DNA of 64,000 bases from Bacteroidia bacterium (GCA_027493955.1 JAOSJT010000001.1:2839131-2903130), one strand, 5' to 3'; shown: positions 17,709 through 26,998, counted from the stretch's first letter. The notes: generated by a model not told the origin, from the letters alone. Made by a program: numbers and translations.

Positions 17709-17931
17709 CTCGTGAGCAGTATTCACAGTATTTACCTGGGTTGTGAAATTTGAACCGGGATGCCGTTCCGACATTCTTCTCGCCGGCCCGGGGCACGAAC
17801 GCCATGAGAAGAACCAGCATCATCGGTATGCAGAGAGACTACTCTCCGGCAATATGCCTCGTACAGCGACGTGTACGACGAGTCGTACATCGCCCGCAGC
17901 AGTGACAGGAACGGGAGTCGCGTAACAGGGA

Positions 17932-18861
17932 CTACACGTTTTCGCTACGTACCTTGAACCATTCGAACGTTCGCCGCAATCCCTCTTCTATCCCCACATT
18001 CGGCGACCATCCGAAACGGGATTGAATTTTCCCGTAGCTGCAGACGCTCCGGAGCTGCTCTCCCTGCTTGGCCGGTGCGTGTATCTCCCGGGCGGGCTCT
18101 CCGGCCGAGGCGTTGAGTATGTGGAACAAACGGTTCACGTCTGTCTCAACATTCGTGCACACATTGAAGACGTCGCTCCCGTGCATCTCCAACGCGTGGA
18201 CGTTCGCCCGCACCACATCGTCGATGAACACGTAATCCCGCGTCTGTAAGCCGTCGCCGTTGATGACCGGGTTGCTTCCCCGGAGCAGCTTGTCGGAGAA
18301 TATTGCGACCACGCCGGCCTCGCCGTGAGGGTTCTGCCGTGGACCGTAGACGTTGGTGTAGCGAAGTACCGTGTACTCAAGCCCTCTGACGACATTGAAA
18401 TAATGCAGGTAACGTTCCACGGTGACCTTGGTAATGCCGTAGGGCGAGCAGGGAGCGATGGGATGCGCTTCATCGGCGGGGAAATAGACTTGCTCGCCGT
18501 ATCCCGCACCGCCTGATGAAGCGAAAATCACACGTTGCACATCATGCGCGAGCGCCGCCTCGATGACGTTGAGCGAACCCAATACGTTCACTTCGAGGTC
18601 ATAGCGCGGATCTTCCACCGATTTTCGCACATCGATCTGTGCAGCGTGATGGTTGATGACATCGATTTTGTGCTCGCGCACCACATCGGCGAAGTTCTGG
18701 TCGCGAATATCCATCTGATAGAATTGCGCTCCGCTCGGGATATTGCCCGACACGCCGGTGGAGAGATTATCCACGATAATGATCTCGTGTCCCAGCGCTT
18801 TGTACGCCTCGGCGATCGATGAGCCGATAAATCCCGCTCCGCCCGTGATCAGAATGTTCAT
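17932..18861 (-). CDS. NAD-dependent epimerase/dehydratase (UDP-glucose 4-epimerase-like)
   Basis: A 309-residue extended short-chain dehydrogenase/reductase acting on nucleotide sugars in the cytoplasm. It begins with the Rossmann NAD motif GGAGFIGSS. It has the SSGGAGYGEQ segment with catalytic Ser, the YGITK catalytic Tyr/Lys pair, and RYTNVYGPRQNP, typical of GalE-like UDP-hexose 4-epimerases. It probably supplies sugars for surface polysaccharide or LPS. The ATG at 18861 was chosen because the Rossmann strand begins directly after it; a TTG six codons earlier is unlikely. The product (UDP-galactose or another hexose) cannot be fixed. Confidence 0.88.
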   Translation of the reverse strand: MNILITGGAGFIGSSIAEAYKALGHEIIIVDNLSTGVSGNIPSGAQFYQMDIRDQNFADVVREHKIDVINHHAAQIDVRKSVEDPRYDLEVNVLGSLNVIEAALAHDVQRVIFASSGGAGYGEQVYFPADEAHPIAPCSPYGITKVTVERYLHYFNVVRGLEYTVLRYTNVYGPRQNPHGEAGVVAIFSDKLLRGSNPVINGDGLQTRDYVFIDDVVRANVHALEMHGSDVFNVCTNVETDVNRLFHILNASAGEPAREIHAPAKQGEQLRSVCSYGKIQSRFGWSPNVGIEEGLRRTFEWFKVRSENV

Positions 18862-19270
18862 GAAATGTGGTCTTCGCAATGATACATTTCATAATGTAGC
18901 ACCATCGGAATGGGTGTACAAACCGTGATAAGACCCGGAGGTGGCTGCAAATAACGGGTTGATTCATTCTTTGCACCTGCGCGGGGACGATCGGAAAGTC
19001 CCTTCTGCAAAATACTCCGGGATGCGACGCGCCTCTCATCCTACCTCAACCCGCGACGGTCGCATCCCGGCCCCCACACGTTCTTGTTATTAATAGGACC
19101 AACGAGGGCGGTTGGTGAAAAAACTGGATTATTTTTCTGTTTTTTTTTTAAGACGGTCTGTTGTTCATCCACAAATCCGTCGCTATCATCCGCCTCGGAC
19201 AATTTCACTCCGCCTTGCGATGGCACCGATACTGTATCGGCATCAGCGTTCTGGTGCTGCCCGATAGCGT
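18862..19270. other. intergenic region without recognisable gene
   Basis: About 410 bases between the epimerase start and the subtilase terminator. It contains homopolymer runs (T9 near 19141) and an open frame of 87 codons on the minus strand (19041-19304) that lacks a ribosome-binding site, runs through the terminator hairpin and looks like chance. Confidence 0.5.
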
Positions 19271-19305
19271 AAAAAAAAACGTGGAGCACCGTCGGGTGCT
19301 CCACG
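19271..19305 (-). terminator. rho-independent terminator of the T9SS subtilase gene
   Basis: An 11-base perfect stem (CGTGGAGCACC with GGTGCTCCACG, 19280-19290 and 19295-19305) is followed on the minus strand by nine T residues (19271-19279). It lies about 25 bases after the subtilase stop. Confidence 0.9.
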
Positions 19306-19328
19306 CGATCCGCAGAGGGTAGGTCTTT

Positions 19329-22313
19329 TCAGCGTACGATGTTCAAGGGGACGGTCCGGAGCAATCCGGGACTCTCAGCACGCAGGTAATACGTCCCTGA
19401 AGGTATTTCCGGCAGATACAGCACACGAAGCGTGCGACCCGGAAGCAGTTCGACCGAACCGAAGTCCGCACGCTGCCTTCCGAGCATATCGAAGAGCTTC
19501 AGGCGGACAGCGCGCTGCGAAGCGACATCGAGAGAAACAGCAACGTCACGCCGCCCTTCGAGCGGATTGGGATGTACGCCAAGGCGGAGGAGCTCTGACC
19601 GGGGGAGCGCAATGTCCGTTACAGAGGTCGGATCCCAGGCTGTGGCCAGCGTATCCCACATTTTTCGCGCAGCGGGCACCGACGCGATAATCTCGGCAAG
19701 CGATTCGCCCGCAATCAGGGCATAACCGACCACAACCGAATCCCCTGCTGCAACATCCCCGACAGCATTCCCGATGGTGAAGGACACGTCGGTGATTTGT
19801 GAAACCGGTCGGACTATACCGCGCGACAGCGCTTTCCACTTCTCTGCTTTGCTAAAACCGTTATAAATACCGATGGTCAGCGAATCGTCGTTATCCCTGT
19901 TGTTGATGCCCCAGTAGGTCACCGGATATTCCACGGACAGCGGCAGCACACCGATGCGGGTCTGTGTTTTGGGTGAGCCCGTGCTGTCGAAGCAAATGGC
20001 CATCGCGAGGGTGTCGATGTATTTCGCGAAATCCGATTGGGAATTCGGGCCGATATCCCAATCGAAGAACAGCCCGGTATGAAGCCGTTCATGCATGTTC
20101 GAAGAAAGGTTCTGCACGTGGTATTTCAGGAACACCATGTTTCGAAGTTCCGGACGCGTGAATGCGAAGCTTTCGAGTCGGATACGCGTCTGCAGACGAT
20201 TGGCAAGCGTCGCACCGAGGTCCTCGAACACGCCGTCGCCTTCCTGCTCGGCCCGTGCACCCGGGGTGTCCATGTTGTACAGGTACTCCGCCTGCATATC
20301 CCGCGCCTGCGCACTGGCCCCCGAACGCGCGACATCCACGACGAGTGGTGTGTTGTTGATCACGGCACCCACCATGAACGCCCCCTCAAACAACACACTT
20401 TCCATTCCTTTATAGCGAAATCCGCTGCCGGTGACACCCGACATGTCGTCGTAGCCGATGTTGCCGTCGCTGCTGAGTGTAACCTGTATGTCGTTGATGT
20501 CGTGATCGCGGTAGCTCGGCTGCTGAATAAAAAATACGCCGCCCTGATCAACGTATTCGCCGTCGGTTACGTGGTAGATGAGATCCACCTGATTGTTCGG
20601 CGCATACACGTCTTCCAGTGTCAGGACGTACGGTGTCGCATCATTGGACACCTCTCCCATTGTCGGTATCTGTCCGGCGAGAAATTCTCCCTGCTCAATG
20701 GTCACACGTGTATTCGGGGAGCTCAGACGAATGACGGCATTGGTGGTCGGTGCGAGATAATTCACCCAGCGCATACGTATGGCGAGTTTTTCTCCACGTT
20801 CGGCGATGCCGTTGCCGTTGCCGTATTCGGTGTCGCTCCATGACCAATCAACCAGCCGGACACCAGGCCACTGTTCCGTGAGCGCCCGATAGGCATTGAC
20901 TCGTCCGCGGCCGATTTTTCCTTTGAGCCAGCGATTTTGCAGATAATCGATGGTATCCGATGTAACCCGAATTTGCTCGCGCACCTGCTCGGGTGTGAAT
21001 TGCGGGAAGACGCTTTTTACCAACCCCGCCAAGCCGGCAACCAAGGGAGAAGCCATGGAAGTGCCTGTGTATGCGGTGTAGCTGGTGTTGCTCTGACTGA
21101 TGCTGCTCACGATATCCACACCCGGTGCCGAGACGTTCACCCAGGAGCCATAGGTCGAAGATGAATGGACTTTGTCCCCCTGTCCGACGTTGGCGACGGA
21201 GAGGACGTTGGGATAGGCACCCGGAGTGGACACGGTTTCATCGCCGGAATTTCCGGCGGCGGCAATAACGACCGCGCCTTTGGAGATGGCGTACGCAATG
21301 CGCTCTTCCTGACTCAACATGTACCCGCCGCCTCCCCAGCTGCAGTTGATGACATGCGCTCCGTTATCCGCCGCATACACGATGCCGTCGTACCCTCGCA
21401 TGATGGAGGTTGAGTAACGATCAGGGGCACATTTGATGGGCATAATGCGGCAATTGAAGGCCAGGCCTGCAATCCCCTTTCCGTTATCACCGCGTGCGGC
21501 GGCAATGCCCGCGACATGCGTGCCATGCGGATTGCCGGTCGACGTGGGATTGGGATCCCTGTCGTAATAGCTGCCTCCCGAAAGACCGGTTGGGCCGACA
21601 AAATCAATCCCAATAATATCGTCTACATACCCATTGCCGTCGTTGTCTACGCTGTCAATATCAGCTGTGGTGAATTTTCCATCCTGGTCGATATCCTCGC
21701 CGGGATTGACCCGGATATTGTCCGCAAGGTCTTCGTGTGTCCATCGTACACCGCTATCCACGATGGCGATAACCACGTCGGGACTTCCGGTACTGATATC
21801 CCATGCCTCGCGGGCCCATACGGCATAGAGTCCGTACTGCTGAGTGAACATCGGATCGTTGGGTACGAGACACAGCTTCTGCACGAGATCGGGCTCGGCG
21901 TACTCCACATCAGGCAAGCGGCAGAACGCGCGAGCCACGTCGATGGGATGCGCTTCGTCGTCGAATTCCACGTAGTACAATCGCTGCAGTGCGATTTCAC
22001 TGCCGTCCGCCCTGAAACGGGAAATATGACCCGGATACGCCCGCGTCATCCTGAAAACGCCGTATCGCGCAAGCAGGGGATTGATCGCTGCCACCGAGGC
22101 ATAATCATTTTCCAGCAGATGTTCCGCTTCACGACGAAATTTTACGAGGATGCGCCCGGGAACAACCTCGGCATCGGAGGGAATCCGGTCCAACGCTTCG
22201 ATCGCGTTGGCCGGTGCTTTGGCGCGTGCGGTGAGATTCTGTGCAGAGCTCGTGGCGACAACGCCGCATACGAGCCACAGGGCACAATAGAGCAGCAGCT
22301 TGTGCATATGCAT
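19329..22313 (-). CDS. secreted S8 subtilisin-like protease with T9SS sorting domain
   Basis: A protease of about 994 residues exported by Sec (signal peptide LLLYCALWLVCGVVATSSAQ) and then by type IX secretion. An N-terminal fervidolysin-like propeptide (VPGRILVKFR) precedes the catalytic domain, which shows the full triad: Asp in AIVDSGVRWTHEDL, His in NPHGTHVAGIAAARG and Ser in YTGTSMASPLVAGL. A long beta-rich middle follows. The last 80 residues (GVHPNPLEG...LKLFDMLGRQ...GTYYLRAES) are a type A C-terminal sorting domain. ATG 22313 (MHMHK) was chosen because the signal peptide follows directly; ATG 22307 is equally possible. It would digest extracellular protein at the cell surface. Confidence 0.92.
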   Translation of the reverse strand: MHMHKLLLYCALWLVCGVVATSSAQNLTARAKAPANAIEALDRIPSDAEVVPGRILVKFRREAEHLLENDYASVAAINPLLARYGVFRMTRAYPGHISRFRADGSEIALQRLYYVEFDDEAHPIDVARAFCRLPDVEYAEPDLVQKLCLVPNDPMFTQQYGLYAVWAREAWDISTGSPDVVIAIVDSGVRWTHEDLADNIRVNPGEDIDQDGKFTTADIDSVDNDGNGYVDDIIGIDFVGPTGLSGGSYYDRDPNPTSTGNPHGTHVAGIAAARGDNGKGIAGLAFNCRIMPIKCAPDRYSTSIMRGYDGIVYAADNGAHVINCSWGGGGYMLSQEERIAYAISKGAVVIAAAGNSGDETVSTPGAYPNVLSVANVGQGDKVHSSSTYGSWVNVSAPGVDIVSSISQSNTSYTAYTGTSMASPLVAGLAGLVKSVFPQFTPEQVREQIRVTSDTIDYLQNRWLKGKIGRGRVNAYRALTEQWPGVRLVDWSWSDTEYGNGNGIAERGEKLAIRMRWVNYLAPTTNAVIRLSSPNTRVTIEQGEFLAGQIPTMGEVSNDATPYVLTLEDVYAPNNQVDLIYHVTDGEYVDQGGVFFIQQPSYRDHDINDIQVTLSSDGNIGYDDMSGVTGSGFRYKGMESVLFEGAFMVGAVINNTPLVVDVARSGASAQARDMQAEYLYNMDTPGARAEQEGDGVFEDLGATLANRLQTRIRLESFAFTRPELRNMVFLKYHVQNLSSNMHERLHTGLFFDWDIGPNSQSDFAKYIDTLAMAICFDSTGSPKTQTRIGVLPLSVEYPVTYWGINNRDNDDSLTIGIYNGFSKAEKWKALSRGIVRPVSQITDVSFTIGNAVGDVAAGDSVVVGYALIAGESLAEIIASVPAARKMWDTLATAWDPTSVTDIALPRSELLRLGVHPNPLEGRRDVAVSLDVASQRAVRLKLFDMLGRQRADFGSVELLPGRTLRVLYLPEIPSGTYYLRAESPGLLRTVPLNIVR

Positions 22314-22595
22314 CACTTGTTTTTCGTGGATAAAGAACCGCGGAGGCATCGGGCCGGGCGGAGTTCATCAGTTTTCGAAGATACGAAATTCCATGAGCAA
22401 AATCCGTTGAACTCCGGCGAAAGCAGGCGTACGTCAATATGATACCATTGCGCAACGTCCATCATTCGTTGGAATCGCGGAGGTTCACGGGATGACGAGC
22501 GATGACGCTTGAATATGGGCCGGAAATGCCGTCAGGCCTCCCGGACGGCCGAGGTGCATCCGAACTGGGGCGATGCACATATCGTCCGGCGGGGA

Positions 22596-23033
22596 TCATC
22601 CCCCGATTGTGTCTCCCGCCAGCGTCGCGGTGATTTCTACATTGCCTTTCAGCATTGCCCAGACCGGGCAATACGTATCGGCACTTAATTGCACCGCTTT
22701 CGTGAACTCCTGCACCTGAAGGTCCGGACTCTCGATACGGAAGGTGAGGGAAATGGAGCGAAAAGCGGTCGGATGCTCCTCGCGCCGGATGCCCTCGGCA
22801 TCGACGCTGCACGCTGTAATGGTCTTACCCATGCGCCGCAGAAGCGTGAGAATGGACGACGCACTGCAAGCGGACAGACTTATCAGGAGGAGCTGCATGG
22901 GCATGTATCCGCTCCCTTCCCCAAGAGGCGGGATATAATCGAGCAGAATATCCGGAAAATTGTCGGCCGAGCCGCTGAATCGCAGTTTTTCATTCAAGAG
23001 CTGAACGCTGGCGGTGAGAGGTGTTTGCGACAT
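22596..23033 (-). CDS. OsmC/Ohr family peroxiredoxin-like protein
   Basis: A 145-residue OsmC-family protein, thiol peroxidases that reduce organic hydroperoxides. Both conserved cysteines are visible, one in SLSACSASSILTLLRRMG and one in ADTYCPVWAMLKG. The frame stays open to 23198, but ATG 23033 (MSQTPLTASV) is where family homology begins. It lies in the same orientation as the following DUF5995-like and YciI-like genes upstream, and the three may be cotranscribed. Confidence 0.87.
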   Translation of the reverse strand: MSQTPLTASVQLLNEKLRFSGSADNFPDILLDYIPPLGEGSGYMPMQLLLISLSACSASSILTLLRRMGKTITACSVDAEGIRREEHPTAFRSISLTFRIESPDLQVQEFTKAVQLSADTYCPVWAMLKGNVEITATLAGDTIGG

Positions 23034-23116
23034 GATGCTGTGGTATTGTGTGGCGATGCGTGAAAGGTGAAGAGACTGTTGAGCTCCCGACAACAATTCT
23101 GGAACGGGTCTTGCCG

Positions 23117-23866
23117 CTAGAACAATCTGTGGAAGTTCCTCCAATCCGGCGACAACAAGACTTCTGCCCGACCGATGACGTGTGCGTCGAGATCGCACAG
23201 AAGCGCATCCCGCTTCGGTCCGGCGCCGGCGTCAAGGAGCTTCAACGACCACTGCCAGACATCGTCCCGCCAACGTGTGAGCAGCGTCGAGATGAGGAGT
23301 TCGTCCAATCTCCCCATCAGCGCGTCTACGACGCCCAGCGATGGCATTGCGGGCGAGAGCACATCGTCCTGCACCGCGTCGATGGTTCGGGCGATGATGG
23401 CGTTGACCTGCGAATAGTCGTCGAACCGTGCTTCCCGCTGCGCACCATGAAGCTCCCGCCAATCCGGAGCGAGCAACTCCTCCACCGCGAGAACGAGGTC
23501 GTAATTGATATGCGCGTTTACACCGAGAAACAGCAACTGCACGGGTGTGACAGACGGTGTGCGGGCGGCGTCATGCGCCATTCTCCATACATGCAGTGCT
23601 TGGTCGGGGTTGTTGACATACACGCGCAGCGCATCGAAATAGTAGTGCGCGAAACGTTCCAGCAGGCGGCGTACCCACGCGGCGTCCATAAATTCTTCGC
23701 GTGCGACCGCCGCGTACATGTTCTTCGTCATCATCGTGTAACAGCCGAGAAACACCGCTTTCCGGTCAGCGTCCGCCGTCCAGGCAGCGAGCTGCCGGTC
23801 CATCTCGTACACCAGTGTCCGTTCCGCTTGCGCGGCGAGGATCGGAGAGTCTTGCTGCCTTGTCAT
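23117..23866 (-). CDS. DUF5995-like helical protein
   Basis: A 249-residue, mainly helical, soluble protein. The segments FLGCYTMMTKNM, FAHYYFDALRVY and LLFLGVNAHINYDLVLAVE match my recollection of the DUF5995 pattern, a family of unknown function in which the conserved NAHINYDL block is typical. No catalytic motif can be named. The ATG at 23866 was chosen over one 30 codons upstream because the upstream part overlaps the YciI-like gene. The neighbours (OsmC, YciI-like) give no functional clue. Confidence 0.65.
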   Translation of the reverse strand: MTRQQDSPILAAQAERTLVYEMDRQLAAWTADADRKAVFLGCYTMMTKNMYAAVAREEFMDAAWVRRLLERFAHYYFDALRVYVNNPDQALHVWRMAHDAARTPSVTPVQLLFLGVNAHINYDLVLAVEELLAPDWRELHGAQREARFDDYSQVNAIIARTIDAVQDDVLSPAMPSLGVVDALMGRLDELLISTLLTRWRDDVWQWSLKLLDAGAGPKRDALLCDLDAHVIGRAEVLLSPDWRNFHRLF

Positions 23867-23885
23867 ATGTTCTCGCCCGCAGGAT

Positions 23886-24167
23886 TCAATGGTCTCCACC
23901 GACCACAACGGTCCATGGTCGTACGTCCCAGGATATGACCACGCCCTTCCGTACATACACGTCGCCCATCGCGAAATTTCTGGCCGCTTGCGGTGAGTCG
24001 CTCTTGAATACGAGCACGGCGCTGTCCGCCGGATCCGCCAGTGCGCCCGCCATGATCAATTCTCCGCGATCGAAGGCGGCACGGGCGTACGCAAGGTGCT
24101 CCTCACGATAGGGTGCACGACGCTCAAGGTAATCGTCCGCGGTGGTGTAGAATAAGATGTGGTACAT
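23886..24167 (-). CDS. YciI-like protein
   Basis: A 93-residue ferredoxin-like-fold protein of the YciI family. It contains RAPYREEHLAYARAAFDRGELIMAGAL, with the conserved His/Asp positions that form the putative active site, then ADSAVLVFKSDSPQAARNF. Family members have no settled function, although a dehydrochlorinase-like and a muconolactone isomerase-like role have been proposed for relatives. The start ATG 24167 has GGAG 7 bases upstream; an ATG 19 codons earlier has none. Confidence 0.82.
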   Translation of the reverse strand: MYHILFYTTADDYLERRAPYREEHLAYARAAFDRGELIMAGALADPADSAVLVFKSDSPQAARNFAMGDVYVRKGVVISWDVRPWTVVVGGDH

Positions 24168-24577
24168 CGCAATGCTCCGTCTGATGCTGCAAAGTAACTG
24201 ACATATTTCATTCCTGAAACTCACACCGATGACGCGCAGGGAATATTCTCGCGGGACCTCCAGACGGCGCCATCCACATAAAACAGCGTCGCATGGTGGG
24301 GCATGGGTGATACGGGATGAGGCAGAGACGAAAGAGCGCTTCAGCCGTCATGGCCTTGAAGCACCGTCATTGCTGTGCGCCTGCGCACTCCTGCGAATTT
24401 CCTTCCGTTTTCGCACTCCGCACGACGGCACTCCTCCTGCGCTTTGTCACCCCGGAAAGCCCGTCCGGCGAATGAAAATAATTTCAGATCCTCGTGGGAT
24501 TTTTCTTGCTTTTCTCGTATGCGAGCATTTATCTTTATTTGTACCAAATCTAAATTACTCTGTCGTTAGGAGTACAT
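24168..24577. other. intergenic region between divergent genes
   Basis: About 410 bases between the YciI-like gene (minus) and the porin-like gene (plus). Apart from the porin promoter near 24506-24537 no gene or RNA is recognisable; short open frames on both strands have no support. Confidence 0.5.
24506..24537 (+). promoter_or_regulatory. candidate Bacteroidetes-type promoter of the porin operon
   Basis: TTG at 24506-24508 and TATCTTTA at 24530-24537 (seven of eight matches to TAnnTTTG) are separated by 21 bases, within the range for the Bacteroidetes primary sigma factor. The porin ATG lies 40 bases downstream. Confidence 0.4.
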
Positions 24578-25675
24578 ATGACAACATTTCGCTTCATTTT
24601 TGCCATTACCTTCTTCCTCGCAACTACGCACGTTTTTTCGCAGAACACCGGCACCAGTGTGGGCGGTTACGGCGAGGTACATTACAACGAGCCCGAGGGT
24701 TCGCGGAAGGGCACAGTCGACATGCACCGATTCGTCATCTATCTCAATCATCAATTCAACGACTGGATCGGATTTTTCTCGGAAACCGAGATCGAACATA
24801 CCTGGTTTTCATCCTCCGGCGGTCCGGGTGAACTGGGTATTGAGCAGGCTTTCCTTGAGTTCACACCGTGGAAGAAATTCGGCATACGCGCCGGCATCCT
24901 GCTCCCGCCGGTGGGAATCATCAATCAGGTCCACGAACCGAACACTTTCCATGGGGTGGAACGCCCGAGCTTCCACCGCGTGATCATTCCGACGACCTGG
25001 CGAGAAGCCGGAGTCGGCGTGTTCTCCAGTCCGATTGACGGGCTGCATGTGCAACTCTACACCGTGTCCAGCTTCAAAGGCGACGGACTTAATGCGTCCA
25101 ATGGACTCCGCGGCGGGCGCTGGAAGGCCGCAGAAGCCTCCACTGCCGACATGGGTTTCACCGGCCGCGTGGATGTATTACCTTTGGCCGGGCTGTCTCT
25201 GGGTGCGTCCTTCTTTACCGGCGGACTCACCGGCGGCGACGAAGCGCTCGGTGATGCTTCGACAAGTATTCTCGCAGGCGACGTGCGTTACAGCATCGGC
25301 GGACTCGAGCTTCGCGGTGAGGCGGCAATGATTTCCGTCACCGACGCCGACAAGCTCAACGCGGCCTTCAACAAACAGGTTGCCGACAAGATGAACGGCT
25401 TTTACATCGAGGCCGCCTATGATTTCCTTCGGCATCTCGCGGAGACGGAACAGCAGCTTTTCGTGTTCGGACGCTATGAGGCATACAATACGCAGGCGGA
25501 AACCACCGGCTTCGAAGCTCTCAGGCAGTACGACCGCAACGACACGACGATCGGACTTACCTATAAGCCCGATCCCGCAGTCGCGGTCAAACTCGATTAT
25601 CAGATGTTCGATCATGCCGCTGCCGACAAAGCGACCGGTCAGCTGAATATCGGTATCGGCTATGCGTTTTTCTGA
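24578..25675 (+). CDS. outer-membrane porin-like protein
   Basis: A 365-residue exported barrel protein. The signal peptide (residues 1-22, ending HVFSQ) precedes GGYGEVHYN, a common first strand of phosphate-selective-porin-like proteins. Alternating strands follow, with a C-terminus ending in aromatic residues (GIGYAFF). TAGGAG lies 5 bases before the ATG. Its 3' end overlaps the FMN-binding gene by 14 bases, so the two are translationally coupled. It may admit an electron donor or acceptor used by the flavoprotein; the substrate is unknown. Confidence 0.8.
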   Translation: MTTFRFIFAITFFLATTHVFSQNTGTSVGGYGEVHYNEPEGSRKGTVDMHRFVIYLNHQFNDWIGFFSETEIEHTWFSSSGGPGELGIEQAFLEFTPWKKFGIRAGILLPPVGIINQVHEPNTFHGVERPSFHRVIIPTTWREAGVGVFSSPIDGLHVQLYTVSSFKGDGLNASNGLRGGRWKAAEASTADMGFTGRVDVLPLAGLSLGASFFTGGLTGGDEALGDASTSILAGDVRYSIGGLELRGEAAMISVTDADKLNAAFNKQVADKMNGFYIEAAYDFLRHLAETEQQLFVFGRYEAYNTQAETTGFEALRQYDRNDTTIGLTYKPDPAVAVKLDYQMFDHAAADKATGQLNIGIGYAFF

Positions 25676-26213
25676 CATCGCATACATCCTCTTCTTCCTT
25701 CCAATCCTCCTCAGCGGGACTGCCTACGCGCAGTCCCGCTACGACGTACAATCCACCATTCAGCGGCTCTACGGTGCGAATGCGAAAGTCGTACCCGCAC
25801 AGCTCAAACTGACTCCGGAAACGGTCGCGCGACTGAGCGCGAGCTCCGGCGTCGCACATCCCTGGAATGCGGTGGAGGCATTGCGTGTCGTACGCGGTAG
25901 CGGCACCGCCGGCTGGGCGTTCATTGACAATGTAAAGGGAAAATCACGTCCGATTACGTACCTCGTGTGTTTCGACGGTGAAGCGAAAATTCTGGACGTC
26001 GAAATTCTGGAATACCGCGAGTCGCATGGCGGAGAAGTGGCCTCCGATATGTTCCGTGCGCAGTTTCGCGGTAAAAGCGACGAGGACCGTTTGCTCGTCG
26101 GCCGCGACATTCGGAACATCAGCGGAGCGACCATCAGTGTACGCAGCGTCACGAAGGGGACGAAAGCGCTTGCCGCGCTTGCACGGCATCTCATGAACGG
26201 GAGCAACCCATGA
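25662..26213 (+). CDS. exported FMN-binding domain protein (covalent flavoprotein)
   Basis: A 183-residue periplasmic protein: signal peptide 1-24 (ending GTAYAQ), then an FMN-binding domain like those of RnfG/NqrC. The motif DIRNISGATISVRSVTKG matches the S/T-GAT-S/T flavinylation site, where ApbE attaches FMN by a phosphoester to the threonine. The segment GWAFIDNVKGKSRPITYLVCFD is the typical preceding strand pair. It probably passes electrons in the envelope. It overlaps the porin gene upstream and the membrane protein gene downstream (ATGA), so the trio is an operon. Confidence 0.85.
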   Translation: MRFSDIAYILFFLPILLSGTAYAQSRYDVQSTIQRLYGANAKVVPAQLKLTPETVARLSASSGVAHPWNAVEALRVVRGSGTAGWAFIDNVKGKSRPITYLVCFDGEAKILDVEILEYRESHGGEVASDMFRAQFRGKSDEDRLLVGRDIRNISGATISVRSVTKGTKALAALARHLMNGSNP

Positions 26214-26722
26214 TCTCGTTGCCGGCTCTGCACCTGCTTCCCACATCCCTGCGCCTCTTCCTGACCGCGTTTCTGCTGGCTGCGGCCTTCGGCTTCGTCC
26301 ATGGCCTGCTCTTTGTGGAGCATACGACCAGGCTGTCCACCGACGGTATCGCGGAGCGTTACCGCGGCACGGAAGCAATGGGCCTCGATCCCGCCACGCT
26401 GCCGCCGGAGCGGGAGATACAGTACGAAAAATCGGAAGCGGAAATCCTGAATATCACGCACGCCCACATTATCACGCTTTCCCTGCTCTTTCTCGCCGTT
26501 GGCGGCATCTTTGCGTTGAGTACCGGACTCCCGTCATGGTTACGGGGATTCGTCCTGGTCGAACCGTTTTTCAGCATCGCTCTCACCTTCGGGGGTATGT
26601 GGCTCGTGCGCTTTTCCCATCCCGCCTGGAGTGCGCTCATGGCGGTCAGCGGCCTGGCGATGACGTTCAGCTTTTTTCTGATGACGGGCTGGAGTATCTG
26701 GAGCATGTGGCGTCGCCGCTGA
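26210..26722 (+). CDS. small multi-span membrane protein of flavoprotein operon
   Basis: A 170-residue inner-membrane protein with about four helices (near 15-35, 83-105, 112-130 and 138-165). I do not recognise a named family. Histidines occur at or in helices (FVHGLL, THAHIITLS), which could ligate heme, but no heme-binding consensus is present. It overlaps the FMN-binding gene by four bases and so probably works with it, perhaps as the membrane electron partner. Confidence 0.7.
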   Translation: MISLPALHLLPTSLRLFLTAFLLAAAFGFVHGLLFVEHTTRLSTDGIAERYRGTEAMGLDPATLPPEREIQYEKSEAEILNITHAHIITLSLLFLAVGGIFALSTGLPSWLRGFVLVEPFFSIALTFGGMWLVRFSHPAWSALMAVSGLAMTFSFFLMTGWSIWSMWRRR

Positions 26723-26905
26723 CGATCAACCTCTGTCATTCCGCGACACATCTCGCCCGATCCACCTGTTGCGTCTCTACGAAACGTGCCCAGCCCTCGC
26801 TCTCGACCTGCCTCCGCCGCGCGCACGGCACCGCGGCCGGCCCGGGCTGAGTCATGAGCCGGGCTGCGTTATCTGTCGAGTATACATTCTCAACGAATAT
26901 TTTGC

Positions 26906-26913
26906 TATATTTG
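26906..26913 (+). promoter_or_regulatory. promoter -7 element of tRNA-Val
   Basis: TATATTTG is a perfect match to the Bacteroidetes -7 consensus TAnnTTTG and ends 10 bases before the tRNA 5' end. A -33 element is not obvious. Confidence 0.5.
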
Positions 26914-26923
26914 GTATTGCTTC

Positions 26924-26998
26924 GGGCAGTTAGCTCAGCCGGTTCAGAGCGTCTGGTTTACACCCAGAAGGTCGGGGGTTCGAATCCCTCACTGCCCA
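26924..26998 (+). tRNA. tRNA-Val (anticodon TAC)
   Basis: A 75-base cloverleaf. The acceptor stem is GGGCAGT/ACTGCCC with discriminator A. The D-loop segment is TAGCTCAGCCGGTTCAGAGC. The anticodon stem TCTGG/CCAGA encloses loop TTTACAC (anticodon TAC at 26959-26961), and the T-arm is GGGGG TTCGAAT CCCTC. The 3' CCA is not encoded. Confidence 0.97.

Larger units (their letters stand above)
17562..17931. other. intergenic region upstream of the motor cluster
   Basis: A 370-base non-coding stretch that is AT-rich near the cluster and rich in TTCAC/GTGAA half-sites. It contains a CRP-type palindrome (17603-17618), a second palindrome (17690-17708), and an 8-base-arm hairpin with TGTACGAC arms (17872-17889) just downstream of the epimerase stop. 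No gene is apparent. Confidence 0.6.

Noticed and set aside
17872-17889. TGTACGAC-GA-GTCGTACA hairpin as epimerase terminator
   Set aside because: The loop of two bases and lack of a T tract make rho-independent termination unlikely. Kept only as a dyad in the intergenic description.
19041-19304. 87-codon open frame in the epimerase-subtilase gap
   Set aside because: Runs through the terminator hairpin, with no ribosome-binding site and low-complexity composition.
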